Shown here piece by piece: positions 10,487 to 21,000 of a stretch of 64,000 bases of DNA. The first letter of the stretch is position 1; every line of letters starts with the position of its first letter. The position numbers and the translations under genes were made by a program. Source of the stretch: Closterium sp. Naga37s-1 (taxonomy: Eukaryota; Streptophyta; Zygnematophyceae; Desmidiales; Closteriaceae); contig CANJKZ010000137.1 of assembly GCA_947471745.1 (NCBI GenBank), positions 3,984,001-4,048,000 of the forward strand, read 5' to 3'. The notes below the pieces were generated by a model, which worked only from the letters and a program-made list of their open reading frames with translations, was not told where the DNA came from and made no database searches.

Positions 10487-11085
10487 CTATGTTGCGCCTG
10501 ACGCGTCAGGCGTTTTTGACGCTGGCGTCTGGACGGGGCGTCCAGACGCTTGACGCCCGGTGCCCTCTGCCCTGGACGCCCGCTTGACGCTAGTCCGGGC
10601 AGGGCAAAAATGTTTTCCGGGCAGGGGTAAAAAAACCTGCCTAGTAAGGATACGCAGGGGTTAGAATGCAAGAAGTTCACATTTGTCACCTATAGTTATA
10701 AACACTCCATAAAATCCAGAAAATCCTGAAAATCTCCTAATCTCACACACAAGTTGAACACTCCTGACCTAGATCTGGTTCTCTAGTTTAGTTGGGGGTC
10801 GACCAGGTTGGGAGAAGTAGATGTGGATGGGTACAAATGTGTGGGGGGGGAATAAATGAGGGTTGCGTTTTTTAGGTAAAAAACGCGGCCCCCAGTTGGC
10901 AATTTCATCGTCAATTCTGGTCGCGATGAAATTGCGAGTCAATTTCGCAGGAGAATTTTTTTTCGGGCTGCCCGAATTTTTTTTCCCCGAACGTCCAGCG
11001 TCAAACCGATTTGACGCGTCCAGCGTCCGGACGTGAACGTCCGGACGCTGGACGCTGCCCTTCCAGGGCGTCAGGTGCAACATAG
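10487..11085. mobile_element. hAT-like MITE, 599 bp, inserted in copy 1
   Basis: The insert is flanked by an exact 8-bp duplication CCACCCAC (10479-10486 and 11086-11093). It has terminal inverted repeats beginning CTATGTTGC(G/A)CCTGACGC. Subterminal regions are rich in GTCCAGAC and GACGC motifs in both orientations, while the middle is AT-richer. There is no transposase frame. Eight-bp duplications and short TIRs point to the hAT superfamily; P or Merlin types are less likely alternatives. Without the insert the host frame reads on as SIHPQHALLLLSR, as in copy 6. Confidence 0.8.
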
Positions 11086-12555
11086 CCACCCACAACACGC
11101 CCTCCTGCTACTGTCTCGTTGCATCAGCCGCAGAGTCGGCTACCTGCTGCGCACTACCCCAGCTGACGTCTTACCGCTCTCGGAATGGCACAAATGGTGC
11201 GCCGAATTACTGAACACTGCCTTGACCGCCGCCAGCATTCAACCGCCACGCCGACAAGCCGAGTTCAACTTCCTTCTCCGACAGGCAACTCTCCCAGTAG
11301 CCCTAGGCGGACTGGGCCTTACGGACCCCACAACTGAAGCAGCACCGGCCTACCTGGCATCTACAACAGAGGCGCTGCGCCTGCTCCGCTCCCTGGACTT
11401 ACCGGCAACCGCGCCGCTAGGGGCCGACAGCAACGCCCTGCAGCCGTCTGCAGCGCACTCCGTGACCATCCAGGACATGGAGGGGCGACTGCCACCGCTG
11501 GCGCTACAAAACCTACGGGAGGAGCAGCAAACCCCGTCCCAGGACCAGCTGCAGCGCGCCCTCTCCCAGGAAGTGCACGCGGCAAAGGCCGACGCCCTAA
11601 GAGAGGAGTCAGGCGCAATACAGTCAGCCCCCGAGATGGGCCACACACTCAGCCTGAGAGGAGAGGGAGCGGGAGCGTGGCTGCAGGCACTACCCTTGAC
11701 CCCGGACCTCTGCTTCTCACCGGGACAGTTCCGAGCGGCCCTGGCCTTCCGCATGGGCATCCGACAGAATGTACCAACCGTGTGCGAGTGCGGAGAACTC
11801 GTAGCCGACTGCAGCCTACCCAACCACTTACTCCGCTGCAGCACAGGCCCCGACAGGACGCGCACACACAACCAGCTGGCCTTCGCCATGGCTAAAATGG
11901 CGAGGGAGGCGCAGCTGGTGGTATACCTGGAGAATGCGATGTACTCACCTCCGGATGACCCGAAGAAGGCAGATGTGATTGTACAAGACCCGGACAGCGG
12001 AGAGACCTGGATCACAGACACCACTATCACTGACCCTGTGCTGCAGAACCGAGACCCTACGGCCCGCAAACCCCCAGGTTGGGCTGCAAGGGAGGCACAC
12101 AAGCGGAAGGAGAGGGACTACTACCGACACACTGAACACGTGGTGTTCTGCGCCCTGGCCGTCGAGACCTATGGGGCAAACGCGCCCCCCACGACGGCGT
12201 TCCTGAAACTGCTGGCCACAGCAGCAGCTAGGAACCGCTTCAGGGCCAGCCCCTTGGCGAAATCCGCCAAGAAGATGGCCTGCCACTTCAGCCAGCGCTG
12301 GTCAGTGGCCCTCCAGCGCTCCCAGGCGAACGCCCTGCACACCAAGGCCAGGGCTGGGATTGAGGCAGCACACCCCCAGATGGCAGCGGACCCCTGGCCG
12401 CTGCACCTGGGGGACATCCTCCACACGCTGGAGGGCTAGAGGGTCACTCAAGGGGGAGGGGAGGGGAAGAGGGGTGAGTTGATGGGCTTATGGGATTGAG
12501 GTTATCATGGATAGAACTGCATGTCTGTACCCCTGCTGAATTAATACAACGGACC

Positions 12556-12559
<4 letters not shown>

Positions 12560-12636
<77 letters not shown>
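12560..12636 (+). repeat. (GA)n tract at end of copy 1
   Basis: A pure GA dinucleotide run of about 77 bp joins the 3' tail of copy 1 to the first promoter unit of copy 2. Similar tracts mark other boundaries and separate promoter units (12741-12827, about 12935-13013, about 17597-17672). Confidence 0.95.
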
Positions 12637-12637
<1 letters not shown>

Positions 12638-12741
12638 CCTAGTCCTTAGCCTCTCCAGCCCTCTCCAGCCTAGTATAAAGGCCTAGGACCAGGTCCTTGG
12701 CTCTCATTATTCATTTCAGTGGTCATTTGTTCTCCTAACCG

Positions 12742-12828
<87 letters not shown>

Positions 12829-12932
12829 CCTAGTCCTTAGCCTCTCCAGCCCTCTCCAGCCTAGTATAAAGGCCTAGGACCAGGTCCTTGGCTCTCATTA
12901 TTTATTTCAGTGGTCATTTGTTCTCCTAACCG

Positions 12933-13015
<83 letters not shown>

Positions 13016-13126
13016 CCTAGTCCTTAGCCTCTCCAGCCCTCTCCAGCCTAGTATAAAGGCCTAGGACCAGGTCCTTGGCTCTCATTATTCATTTCAGTGG
13101 TCATTTGTTCTCCTAACCGAGCGGCT
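12637..13126 (+). promoter_or_regulatory. Three tandem promoter units of copy 2
   Basis: Three near-identical units, spaced 191 and 187 bp apart, each hold TATAAAG (12674, 12865, 13052). About 35 bases further on is CTCATTATTYATTTCAGTGG, a plausible initiator region. The first two units end in CCGAGCGAGAG and another GA tract; the third continues into the element body. The arrangement resembles the promoter monomers of mouse L1 5' UTRs. Confidence 0.7.
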
Positions 13127-13131
13127 CGCGC

Positions 13132-13180
13132 CGGCCGCCTTCGGCGGCCGACGCTCGACAGCGCGGCCTTCGGCCACGCG
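13132..13180 (+). other. TTC-loop GC hairpins in copy 2 5' UTR
   Basis: At 13132-13150 an 8-bp perfect stem (CGGCCGCC / GGCGGCCG) closes a TTC loop. At 13165-13175 a second stem GGCC-TTC-GGCC follows. Hairpins of the same form occur at the same place in copy 3 (17926-17940), copy 4 (23708-23720 and 23728-23746) and copy 7 (34787-34803 and 34819-34829). Confidence 0.7.
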
Positions 13181-13301
13181 TGAAGGGGACGGCAAGGGAT
13201 TAAAGCACAAGCAACAATAAACCAAGACATACACGAAATGTCTACACCTACACCTGCCTAGGAAACACACGGGAACATCATGACGCAGGGAAAGGCGGAT
13301 G

Positions 13302-14768
13302 CTACATCTGATCCGCATCAAGGACGCCGAGAAGACCCGTCAGCGAGCGATGAAGTTCGCGCACCACCACAGTGGTTGCGCCGATCAGGTCGACTGCAGT
13401 CGCTGCGCGCATCACCCGGCGCAAACCACGGAGCGCAGTCCCAAGCTGTCCAACGCCCGCAACTCCACCCCGCGCGGGCGCAGCCAACACGGGCGCTAGG
13501 AGCTCGGCAATCCTGTCAGCGGCATTCGAGCGCTCGTCCAGAGGGCCGCCTACCAGAGGCACGCCACGAGAAAGAGCCGCGTGGCAATACACCTGGATCA
13601 GGTGAACAGCCCGCAGACCCTCAGAGAGACGCCACAGCTGCCCGAGCGACGCCTCGGGCACATCCACCGAAGGAGAAGGCCCAACCAGCGACTGTACCGG
13701 AAGATCAGCTGCCGGAGGATCAGGAGCTACAGGCAGCAGGGACGGATACTGCGGCGTCACTGGTCCCCCGCCCGCAGTCACAAACTCCACGCCCGCCACA
13801 GGAGGAACCCACGGCAGCCGGAGACGGTTCCCACGAGCAGTAGCAGACGCGGCGGGAGCTTGAAGAGGAGGTGCGGCAGTCGCGGGAAGAGGAGGAGCGG
13901 GCGCAGGCGGAGGATGAGACACCGGCACAGGAGCGTGGCGCGGCGAATTGCTCAGGCTCGCCCGCCCGTTCCGCTCCTCGCGCATTGCGTCGGACACGAC
14001 TCGCTGCAAGTCAGCCATCGTCACCGGCTGATCATACACCCAGCCGCCACCGCGACCACGCCCTCCCCACCAGCCCCCTCGGCCGCCACGGGGGGCAGCC
14101 CAGTTCGCCTGCGAACCACGGCGGCGAGGTGAATCGTGCCGCCGCCGGGACGTCTCTCGCTCGTCACGCGGCGCAGGGGAATGGGGCCGATGCTGACGAC
14201 GGCCCGGGGACGAAGGACGTTGAGCAGGAGGAACAGGAGCAAGGGATGCGGGAGCAGTACCCGCAGGATTGGTCGGAGGCGGCACGGTTACTGCCGCAGG
14301 CAGAGGCGCAGGAGCATCCGGAGGCGACACGCGAGCCAACTGAACCTCCGCCGAGCTCAGGCCGACGCTGGTGGCTGGAGGTGGCTGGTAAGTCGGGTCC
14401 GCACCAGCAGCTGCAGAAGGCGCCACGGCAGGCGCAACCGGCGGCGGCGCGGAGGCTTCTCCAACAGCAGCTGACGACGCCGCAACCACAGGCACGGGCG
14501 CCGGCACCACCACGGGGACAGGTGGAACCACCGGCGCAGTCGCAGAAGCGTGCGCAGGATCAGACACTACAACAGGCCCAGGGGCAGGGGCGGGAGCGGA
14601 CGTCGGGGCGAGCGCGGGAGCAGGTGGCGACGCGGGCGCATGACCAGGCGCCACGCCAGGGGCAGACAACTTCGCCTCGGGGGGAACGGGCGGGGCAGCA
14701 GGCGCGAGGACACAGCCAGCCTGAGTCACCGACGACGGCGCAGATTGAGGTGCGGGAAGAGGCGACAT
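13302..14768 (-). CDS. Antisense RS/RGG-rich ORF of copy 2
   Basis: An open minus-strand frame of 488 codons from the ATG at 14768; it is open further upstream to 15227, so the start is uncertain. The product is Pro/Ala-rich at first, then has an RS-like stretch (PRDERETSRRRHDSPRRR), a glycine-rich RGG box (GGRGGWWGGRGRGGG), a helical piece MADLQRVVSDAMREE and a hydrophobic C-terminal domain. The C-terminus VDLIGATTVVVREL resembles VDVVGATVLVVRQL in copy 4. The stop lies at CTACAT close to the element 5' end, as in copies 3, 4 and 7. The sense strand here is interrupted (TAG at 13841-13843), so in this copy the antisense frame is the better preserved one. Confidence 0.5.
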   Translation of the reverse strand: MSPLPAPQSAPSSVTQAGCVLAPAAPPVPPEAKLSAPGVAPGHAPASPPAPALAPTSAPAPAPGPVVVSDPAHASATAPVVPPVPVVVPAPVPVVAASSAAVGEASAPPPVAPAVAPSAAAGADPTYQPPPATSVGLSSAEVQLARVSPPDAPAPLPAAVTVPPPTNPAGTAPASLAPVPPAQRPSSPGRRQHRPHSPAPRDERETSRRRHDSPRRRGSQANWAAPRGGRGGWWGGRGRGGGWVYDQPVTMADLQRVVSDAMREERNGRASLSNSPRHAPVPVSHPPPAPAPPLPATAAPPLQAPAASATARGNRLRLPWVPPVAGVEFVTAGGGPVTPQYPSLLPVAPDPPAADLPVQSLVGPSPSVDVPEASLGQLWRLSEGLRAVHLIQVYCHAALSRGVPLVGGPLDERSNAADRIAELLAPVLAAPARGGVAGVGQLGTALRGLRRVMRAATAVDLIGATTVVVRELHRSLTGLLGVLDADQM

Positions 14769-14781
14769 CCCCACAGCCGCA

Positions 14782-17394
14782 GGCGCCGGGGACGACGAGG
14801 CAGGAGGGGCACTTGCGACCACGCCACGACAAAGGGCCGCGGCGAGTACGAATAATACTCGTCGCCAATCGACACGGGCATCGCGGGGCGGACGAGGGTG
14901 CGGACGAGGAGGAGCGACTGGAAGGGGAGGCGGACCGGAGAATGGCTTCCAGAGGGAAGCACGCCGCGCCTTAACTCGAAGAGTGGAGGACGATGAAGCT
15001 GAGGAGGAGGGGAGAGACCCTACCTTTATAGCAGAGGTGGTGGAAGAATCCACCACGGAAGAATCGGGGGAGCTAGTGGAGGAGGAACGGGAAGGCAGGC
15101 GCCGGGGAAACCCAAGACCATGCCGAGCCGCCCCAATCCCAGCTGCAGCAGGTGGCGAATCGAACCAGCCAGGACCGGACACCACCGCATCAGAGACCCG
15201 CCAATTCTCGCCTGAACAACTGGCCAAGGACTTGGTGCGGTTCGGCGAAGTGGAAAATTGAGACCTGTCCCCCCTACGCGACAGTCGTCAGCCCCCACTG
15301 TCGCGTAAACTCCCCGCTGACATTCGCCCACTTTTCGCAACTGCCCTCCTGACACCACTCCACCTCGCGCGGAACCCTACGTCGGTCGCAGGCTGGCGCC
15401 TGTTACTTTTTATCCCGCGCCTCACCCTTCGCCTCCCGTCAACCGAGAAGCCCGATTGGCCGGCAGTCAAGCAACGATTTCGCCAATTCAACAAGGGCGA
15501 ATGGCAGCAGCTGTACGACGCGGCGGTTACCGCAATTACCGGACCCCACCCACCTCGTCATGCGCCAGATGCCATAGGCAAACGAGCCAGGGCAGAAGGC
15601 CTTGGACGAAAAGGCAGCCTTCGCAGGGCGATCCTCGCCCTTGAGTCAACGCCGGTCGCTGACCCATCTGCAACTATCCTCGCCGCTCTCAAAGCAAAAC
15701 ACCCCCCCGCGCCACCTGGATCCATCGATTGGAGCATCCCCGATTCTGTACAAGCTGCTTCGATGGAAAAGGGGGACTTCATTAAAATGTTATGTCGCTG
15801 TGAGAACGGGGTGGGAGGAGGACCTTCGGGTATGACATTTGAACACCTCCGCGACGCATCACTCGCCAACGCGGGGGTTACCACACACCTCCATGCCCTC
15901 GTCAACACCATCCTGCAAGGCAGGCTGCCTGAGGAGATTTGCTCGTTACTAACTGCTAGCCGCCTCATAGCTCTAGCAAAGCCAGACGGAGGCACTAGAC
16001 CCATCGCGGTAGGCGAATGTATCCTACGGTTAGCAGCTAAGTCCGCCCTCTCAGCCCTCTCTCACGAATGCCGCGCGCACTTCCTCCCGCTACAATACTG
16101 CGTGTCCGTCCAAGGCGGCAGCGAGGCGATAATCCACGCCGCGAGAGCCTTCACTAGCGCAAACCCAGACGCGCTTATCCTGCAGGCGGACCTAGCAAAT
16201 GCGTTTAACTCCATTAGCCGCGCAGCGATAGTTGGCGCACTTTGCGACACAGACCTCCAGGGCCTCCTTCCCCTCATCAAAATATCCTATAGCCGCCCAG
16301 CCCAGTTGTTCCTTGACGCGGGATTCGGTTGCGAGGCTCTGGCTAGCGAAACGGGTGTGCGACAAGGTGACCCGCTAGGCCCACTACTGTTTGCCGCGGG
16401 GATCCACCCTATTCTTTCCAGGACAGCAGCAGCTTACCCATCAGTCCTGTGCCTCGCGTTTGCCGACGACGTCACATTCCTGGGCCCTGCTGCGGATTGT
16501 TCTGACGCCTTCCGTCACTTCACGACGGGATTGCGTGATGTGGGACTGACCCACAACCCAGAGAAGTGCGCCGCATGGAGAGCAGCAGCCACAGAACCCC
16601 AGCAGCTGCCTGAGGGGGTCCCGCTGCACGCGGAGGGATTGCGGGTGCTTGGGAGCTTCATAGGCACAACGGACGGGGCAGCGGCCTTTCTACGGTCACA
16701 GCTAGAGACAATGTTGTCTCCATTGCCCCACATAGCCACCATGGACCCACAAGTAGCGGCGCTGCTACTAACACGGTGTATCTCCAGGCGCATCTCGTAC
16801 CTAGCACGCACCACACCTCTTTACCTGCTACCCGAAGCTGAGTGGTCAAGATGGGGCCGGGCAATGCTGTACACGCTTCTAGATGCTTGTGGGGTGCGCC
16901 ACCCGAGAGGCGAGGCAGAGGACGCACGGATCTGGGACCAAGCCTCACTCCCTCCAAGCCTAGGCGGCCTGGGGCTCGCCGACCCTACAGTGGAAGGCCG
17001 ATACAGTTTTCTGGCGAGTCTCGTGCAGGCACACTCACTCCTCAGCCAGTTGGGGGGACAGGCAGGGGCCACACTGACAGCAGCACTGGACACCCCCGCA
17101 GCAGCTGATCGCAGCCCCACCGAATTGCAGCAGTGGATCAGGGACTGCAGGGACAGCCTCTCGCAGGAGGTGAGGGATCTTCTATCGGCGGAGCAGACAA
17201 AACCCAAGGGCCAGCTGCAACACCGCTTAGCACTCCTAGTCCAAGGGGGCCGGAGTGCCGCCCAGATCACAGCATCCAGACAGATGGAACTGAACCCCCG
17301 GCTGGGCCACACCCAGCGCCTCATGTCCCTCACGGGCTATGGGGCGGGGGACTGGCTCATGGCAATCCCCTACATGCCTTCCCTATGCCTTTAA
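14782..17394 (+). pseudogene. Reverse transcriptase protein, copy 2, nonsense-broken and C-truncated
   Basis: In frame with the RT, the plus strand reads an RGG box (RGGRGCGRGGATGRGGG), the motif REARRALTRR, an acidic stretch, and then the pre-RT domain. A TGA at 15259-15261 replaces the conserved Trp of the VATWDL-like motif. From there the frame is open to 17394 through GVGGGPSGMTFEH, LQADLANAFNS, RQGDPLGPLLFA and FADD (YADD in the other copies). The knuckle and endonuclease are absent. Upstream plus-strand sequence (13280-14974) is in another frame and also broken. The protein cannot be made whole from this copy. Confidence 0.8.
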
Positions 17395-17425
17395 GTCTTG
17401 TATCAATCAATGAAAGGGCCATTTG

Positions 17426-17601
17426 AGAGAGACCCTTAGGTCCTAGTCCTTAGCCGTTTTTAGTCTAGGTCCTTAGCCTAGCCTAGTTCTTAGCCATTTT
17501 TGCCTAATTCCCTAGTATATAAGGGCAAGGAGCCCATTCTCCTCCTCATTGTTTGGTGGTGAGTTCATTCTCACTGCAAAAATCGGTAGCTCGCTCGAGA
17601 G

Positions 17602-17672
<71 letters not shown>
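17426..17672 (+). promoter_or_regulatory. Orphan promoter unit of the copy 8 type, plus GA tract
   Basis: The segment closely matches the promoter of copy 8 (39937-40090), with TATATAAG at 17516-17523 and the downstream CTCATTGTTTGGTGGTGAG. It ends in ATCGGTAGCTCGCTCGAGAGAGCGAGAG and a GA tract to about 17672, with no element body. It is either a remnant of a deleted copy or a free promoter monomer. Confidence 0.65.
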
Positions 17673-17675
<3 letters not shown>

Positions 17676-17925
17676 CCTTAGCATTCAGCCCTCTCCCTCT
17701 TCCCTCTGCCCTCTCCCTCTGAGCCTACTTAAGGGGCCCTCTGTGCCTTCCCTGCCTCATTATTTCGTGGGTGTTTCATTTTCGTCGGCGAGAGAGCGAG
17801 AGAGAGAAGGCCTTAGCATTCAGCCCTCTCCCTCTTCCCTCTCCCTCTGAGCCTACTTAAGGGGCCCTCTGTGCCTTCCCTGCCTCATTATTTCGTGGGT
17901 GTTTCATTTTCGTCGGCTCGCGCCG
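17673..17925 (+). promoter_or_regulatory. Two tandem promoter units of copy 3
   Basis: Two units share AAGGCCTTAGCATTCAGCCC, a pyrimidine-rich stretch, CCTACTTAAGGGG as a TATA-like element (near 17729 and again near 17855), and CTCATTATTTCGTGGGTG as a likely start region. The first unit ends CGTCGGCGAGAGAGCGAGAG; the second continues into the body via the hairpin at 17926-17940. Confidence 0.65.
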
Positions 17926-18037
17926 GCGGCCTTCGGCCGCGCGTTCCTGGTGGCAAGACACAAAACTTGGGTTCGGCTTATAAGGGGCACACACACACAC
18001 CAAAGCAAAGGAGCAGGGCAACAGCAAGAGGCGCGGC

Positions 18038-21000
18038 ATGCAATTCTACACGCGGCGGAAGCCTACATCGTGTACGGCTCCGCCCCCTCCATCTCCAGCA
18101 TCGAGCGCATGCACGCCGACATTGCAAGAAGGAGATGCGCCGACGACTGAAGTGTGCCCACGGGGGTCCCAACCCGAGCAGCCTCTACAATATCCCCCAC
18201 GTGGCGGGGGAAGGTACGCGCTAAGGGAGCTACCCCGGCGGGCGCTTCCGACACGGGTGCCAACGGCGACTCGAGCGATTCTGCCAAAGTCACGCAGGAT
18301 CCTCGGGACCCTGGACCGTAACTGCTCGGAAAGTTCCGCGTGGCCGCACACACCGCCAGCTGCAAGTTCGCCACCACCTCGCACGCCTCCGCCACATTCA
18401 GAATCCTGCACATGGTCAGCATGGGGTCTCTCCCCGCGTGACTGGAGGGATGTGCAGTCAGCGCTTCGCGAGGAAACGCCGTCGGCCAGCCAGGAGTCCG
18501 GCCAACAGAGAGGCGCTGCGCGGAGAAGCCCGGGACTTGACGAGGGGTGCGGAACTGAGCCCGCACCTCCCGCGCGGGCTGATATTCGCGCAACGTCGGC
18601 GCGCGCAGAGGAGCCACCTGGCCAGGGTCCGCGGCGAAGGGAGGGCCGTTGGTCACCTCAATGTGTACGTGAGTCGGCTCTCCACTCGCCCGCGCCTGAC
18701 GCACAACCTCCGCAAACGCACTCGTGGCCTGATCTAGAGCAGGATCCTGCCCGCGACCGTTTCCGCCATGCCCACCGCCATTCCGCCGGCCCCGTCGGCC
18801 TCCGGAACCAGCCGAATGCGGGCGCGGAGGGGACTGCTCGCGACGACCCGAATCCCAGCGACGCCCAGGTGACCCCCTCCCCCGCGTCGCCGGAGATCGC
18901 CGCGGAGAGCGTTGCGCGGGGAATCGCGCTCGGGGTGAGCGCTGGCCTGCCCGACCACGAGGAGATGGGCGGCGAGGTGAACGAGGACGTGCAGGGGACC
19001 GCTGATCGGCCTCTCTGCGCTGATGAGTCTCGCGATGCTCAGGAGAAGGTCGGCGAGGAGAGGGCTGCCGCGGAGGCTGACGCGGAGGCGAGCGCCCGCG
19101 CTCCTGCCGTGGCTGTCCGTCCGGGCGGTTCGACGCAACACGTGCAGGGGCCCACGAATACTCCGGCGAGGTGGGGCGCGCAGCAGGCCGATGGGGAAGA
19201 GTTAGCACCCGCTCGAAGCGGCGGACGGGCTCGCTTGCAGAGGGGTGCGCAGGGACACGCGGGCGAAGCCCGGCAGGCGCAGGCTCCGGCAGCGCGCTCT
19301 CCGCGGAACCCTCGAGCTCCGGATCCCGTCTTGCGGATGGATCCATCACCCCCGACAGCACCGCAGCCGATGCCAGCGCGCCGACCAATTGAGGACGCGG
19401 CGAACGAGGCGCCCCAGACAGGGCACGCGGGAGCTGCGGGTGGAAGAGGAACGCGGGGAATACGCGTGGGACGCGGCGGCAACCGCCGCGGACGCCGTGG
19501 GAACGGGAGAGGACGAAGAGGTGGAGGAGCACGAGGCTCAAATCGGTGCCGCACCGGCGCAAGCGGATACGCGAGAACTGCAGAAAGGCTAGTGCGTGAA
19601 GGCGCGGAAGGCGGCGAGGAGGTGCCCAGCGAGGAGGCAGAGGACGATGTCGAGAATGAAGAAAGCGAGGGGGGTGACCCTGCTTTTAACCTAGAAAGAG
19701 AGGGGATGTTAGAAGCAGAGGCCGAGGAGGACGAGGAAGAGTTGGAGCTGCTGCGGGAAGCGGAGTTCCCAAACCAGCAGGCCAGAGGCGAACCTGCAAA
19801 CCGAACCTCAGGTCGGAATCGAACCGCGGGGGGAATTCAAGCAAGGGGGGGAAATCGAGCCGCGACAGAAGACAGAATTGACTCTGCAACAGCCAATGAA
19901 AATTCTGCAGCCCCGAGTCCAACCCCCCCGATGCTCAAACCTGACGACCTGGCGAAAAATTCTGAGCTATTCGCTCAGGTTGCAGTCTGGGACCTTGACC
20001 CGCTGCGCGACAGTCGCCAACCTCCTCTCGCTCGCCACCCCCCCAAAGACCTTCGCGACTCCTTCGCGATCTGCATGTTGACACCGTTACTCCACCTGGC
20101 GGCCAATCCCGAGTCTCCGCCAGGATGGAAAGTACTGACCTTTCTCCCGCGCATACTCCTCCGCACCTCGTCAGCCCGTAAACCTGACTGGAGCGCGATG
20201 ATGAATCGGCTCCTGCGATTTCGCCAAGGGCTCTGGGCGGACCTATACAAAGAAGCTGTCCAGGCGATTTCCCTGCCTCCGCAGCCTCGCCACGCACCCG
20301 ACACAACTGGAATACTAGCAAGGGCGGAAGGACTGGCAAAACGGGGTAACCTGTCAAAATCACTTCAATCCCTCCAGGCCACCCCTGTGTCACCTGCCTC
20401 ACCTGAAGTGTTGGAAGCCCTCGCGGCGAGACATCCATCTGCCAGCCAACTACTCCCTGACTGGCTCCACACCGCCACGGCGGAAGACCCGCCTACTATC
20501 GAAGCCCGCGACTTCAGGCGCCTCCTCGCCAAGCTCCCCAACGGAGTCGGGGCCGGCCCCTCAGGAACCACTTTCGAGCACATCCGCGACGCAGCCCTAG
20601 GAAATGCCGAAGTACTCACCCACCTCCTCGCCCTCTCCAACACGGCTCTAGCAGGAAAACTCCCAACAGTCGCGGGGGATCTACTCACGGCCTCCCGCCT
20701 GCTAGCCTTTACGAAACCCCAAGGAGGGACGCGGCCGATAGCGGTGGGGGAGTGTCTCCTCCGGATTATAGCAAAGGCCGCCCTCTTCCTGACCGCGCCG
20801 GCCGCCCGTACTCACTTTGCTCCCCTTCAGTTCGGAGTAGCAGTAGCAGGGGGGATCGAAGCGGCTATCCACACCGCTCGCACGTACCTGGAAGTGCACC
20901 CTGCTGCAGTGGCCCTGCAGATCGACCTCGCGAACGCATTCAACGCGGTCGAAAGGAGAGCGGTGTTCGAGGGACTGAGAAACGAGGCGCTGAAGGAGCT

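Larger units (their letters stand above)
6..12439 (+). pseudogene. Reverse transcriptase / RLE endonuclease protein, copy 1, split by two insertions
   Basis: Coding blocks lie at 6-2299, 9691-10486 and 11094-12439. Block 1 carries a low-complexity Arg/Gly/Glu-rich N-terminal region and the conserved pre-RT domain (TWDL, GICSRAEGLVKRG, GAGPSGSTFEH). Block 2 carries the RT fingers and palm: RPIAIGESLLRL, QLDIENAFNSVE, RQGDPLGPLLFA and the catalytic YADD box. Block 3 carries the thumb, a knuckle (CECGE...HLLRC) and an R2-type endonuclease motif K-A-D-x14-D, ending LEG-stop. The product would perform target-primed reverse transcription. Both insertions are precise, so the host frame was intact when they arrived, although neither would now allow a full protein. 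Confidence 0.85.
1..12636 (+). mobile_element. RLE-type non-LTR retrotransposon, copy 1 (subfamily I)
   Basis: The left edge of the window cuts this copy, so its promoter is missing. The element is recognised by its reverse transcriptase, a zinc knuckle and an R2-like endonuclease motif. It is broken by a copia element at 2300-9690 and a hAT-like MITE at 10487-11085. Removing both with one copy of each target duplication restores an aligned protein. The 3' UTR after the stop at 12439 ends in the family tail GGACCATTTGAGAGA and runs into a pure GA tract. Copy 6 is the closest relative in the window. Confidence 0.85.
12637..17425 (+). mobile_element. RLE-type non-LTR retrotransposon, copy 2, endonuclease part missing
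   Basis: This copy has promoter units, 5' hairpins and both the antisense and the RT regions. Its coding region stops at 17394 after MAIPYMPSLCL, and the family tail (ATCAATGAAAGGGCCATTTGAGAGA) follows within 35 bases. The knuckle and RLE domain are therefore deleted, probably by an internal deletion or a template jump into the 3' UTR. Confidence 0.8.

Noticed and set aside
13140..13180. GC hairpins read as bacterial rho-independent terminators.
   Set aside because: There is no U-tract, and the context is a eukaryotic retrotransposon 5' UTR.
17900..18000. HDV-like self-cleaving ribozyme at LINE 5' ends, as known for R2, suggested by the GC hairpin followed by GGCAAGAC.
   Set aside because: There is room for the P4-like hairpin but I could not place P1, P2 and P3 with the right nesting, and the likely start (CATT) does not begin a G-rich P1. 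A covariance-model search would decide.
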